The position numbers and the translations under genes are program-made. From Aeromonas hydrophila subsp. hydrophila ATCC 7966 (GTDB lineage: Bacteria > Pseudomonadota > Gammaproteobacteria > Enterobacterales > Aeromonadaceae): a stretch of 39,448 bases of DNA. Shown here piece by piece: positions 38,599 to 39,448 of the stretch. Numbering within the stretch: position 1 is the stretch's first letter; the number at the start of each line of letters is the position of its first letter. The stretch is taken from assembly GCF_000014805.1 (NCBI RefSeq), contig NC_008570.1, forward strand, positions 4,705,001 to 4,744,448, given 5' to 3'. The notes beneath the pieces are model-generated. The model saw only the letters and a program-made list of their open reading frames with translations, was not told the origin of the DNA and did no database searches.

Positions 38599-39357
38599 TT
38601 ATTTGTCGGTGATGTCGGAAGCGAACCATTTTTCAGAGATCTGACGCAGGGAACCATCCTTGCGCATGGCGGTGAGGGCATCGTCGACCTTCTTCAGCAG
38701 CGCCTGCTTTTCAGGCGTCTTCAGGAAGGGCAGGGCGTTCTCGATGGTTTCGAACGGTGCGCCGGCCTGCTGCAGCGGCAGCTTGGACTCTTTGATCAGC
38801 TGGGCGGTGGAGACGCGGTCCATCACGAAGGCATCGATCCGGCCCAGCGCGACATCCTGCTCGAAGGCGGAGTCATAGGTACGGATGTCGATCTTCTTGT
38901 TCGGGTCGTTCTTGCGCAGCAGCTCTTCGAAATTGGAGCCCAGGTTCACCGCGACCTTCTTGCCTTCCAGATCCTTGATGCCGTGAATGGTGCTGTTGCC
39001 CTTGCGGACCACGATCTGGGCGCCGTCATAGACGTAGGGCTGGGAGAAGGCGTACTTGGCCTTGCGCTCGTCGGTGATGGTGATCTGGTTGGAGATGGTA
39101 TCGACGCGGCCGGTTTCCAGCATGCCGAACAGGCCGGAGAAGCTGGCAGTCACGAATTCGACCTTGTAGCCGGTGCGCTCACCGATCTGGTTCCACATAT
39201 CCACCTCGAAGCCCTGCAGCTTGTCCTGCTTGACGAAGGTGAACGGGAAGTACTTGCCGGACATGCCGACCTTGATGGTTTCCTGGGCGATGGCTTGACC
39301 GGACAGGGCGGCCAGCAGAATGGCGGCGCCGGAGACCAGCTTGATGGATGACGTCAT
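38599..39357 (-). CDS. Polar amino acid (probably cystine) periplasmic binding protein
   Basis: 252 residues. Signal peptide IKLVSGAAILLAALSGQAIA, then ETIKVGMSGKYFPFTFVKQD, a class II solute-binding fold. VDTISNQITITDERKAKYAFS, VNLGSNFEELLRK and the C-terminal SEKWFASDITDK closely follow E. coli TcyJ (FliY), a cystine-binding protein, from memory. Two cysteine-free lobes are as expected. Ribosome-binding site GAGAGGAA precedes the ATG. The three genes form one leftward operon. In Vibrio a similar transporter lies between rpmH and dnaA. Other amino acids remain possible. Confidence 0.88.
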   Translation of the reverse strand: MTSSIKLVSGAAILLAALSGQAIAQETIKVGMSGKYFPFTFVKQDKLQGFEVDMWNQIGERTGYKVEFVTASFSGLFGMLETGRVDTISNQITITDERKAKYAFSQPYVYDGAQIVVRKGNSTIHGIKDLEGKKVAVNLGSNFEELLRKNDPNKKIDIRTYDSAFEQDVALGRIDAFVMDRVSTAQLIKESKLPLQQAGAPFETIENALPFLKTPEKQALLKKVDDALTAMRKDGSLRQISEKWFASDITDK

Positions 39358-39448
39358 GGGGATTCCTCTCTCTCTGTTGTTCTGTATTTTTAGTTGTAAA
39401 CACTGGATTTGCGCTGATGTTATTGGAATAAAAGCTAAAGAATAAATG

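Overview
The window looks like the chromosomal origin region of an Aeromonas-type gammaproteobacterium. Three observations support this. The DNA is GC-rich. The core order atpC-A-I / parB-parA-rsmG-mnmG / oriC / mioC and mnmE-yidC-yidD-rnpA-rpmH is the classic gammaproteobacterial origin block. A class D beta-lactamase of the OXA-12/AmpS type is linked to a blrAB (creBC-like) two-component system, an arrangement known from Aeromonas. The species cannot be fixed from the sequence alone.

Left part (1-6661). A TonB2-type energy-transduction operon is read leftward from a Fur-box-like palindrome: a DUF3450 protein, a long ExbB-like TtpC, ExbB, ExbD, and the first 42 codons of TonB, cut by the window edge. 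Next to it is a rightward LuxR-family gene resembling AhyR but apparently missing about 50-60 residues inside the acyl-homoserine-lactone domain. A bidirectional terminator separates it from glmS, which is preceded by a DeoR-family regulator (GlmR-like) with two near-identical 13-bp palindromes.

Beta-lactam response cassette (6784-11234, rightward). blrA and blrB (response regulator and sensor kinase), the class D beta-lactamase and creD/blrD lie between glmR-glmS and glmU. TTCAC repeats (cre/blr tags) precede creD and, in weaker form, the beta-lactamase. Terminator hairpins follow the beta-lactamase and creD.

Centre (11285-24111, leftward). glmU, the nine-gene F1Fo ATP synthase operon atpIBEFHAGDC with a recognisable promoter and terminator, then the mnmG-rsmG-parA-parB group, all reading away from the origin.

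Origin (24112-24620). oriC lies between mnmG and mioC. It has tandem AT-rich 13-mers, many GATC sites and several DnaA-box-like 9-mers, none of which is a perfect TTATCCACA. The only perfect box found lies in front of mioC, with two near-boxes beside it.

Iron cluster (25454-33011, rightward). A TonB-dependent siderophore receptor, a PvdE/SyrD/YojI-type ABC exporter, and a hydroxamate-type importer fhuC-fhuD-fhuB. It sits between mioC and mnmE, which are neighbours in other members of the order as far as I recall, so it looks like an added module. Functionally it would depend on TonB complexes such as the one at the left edge.

Right part (33082-39357, leftward). mnmE, yidC, yidD, rnpA and the 44-residue rpmH, with a strong promoter upstream. 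An amino-acid (probably cystine-type) ABC transporter follows, in the place where this order of genes often leads on to dnaA. dnaA is not in the window.
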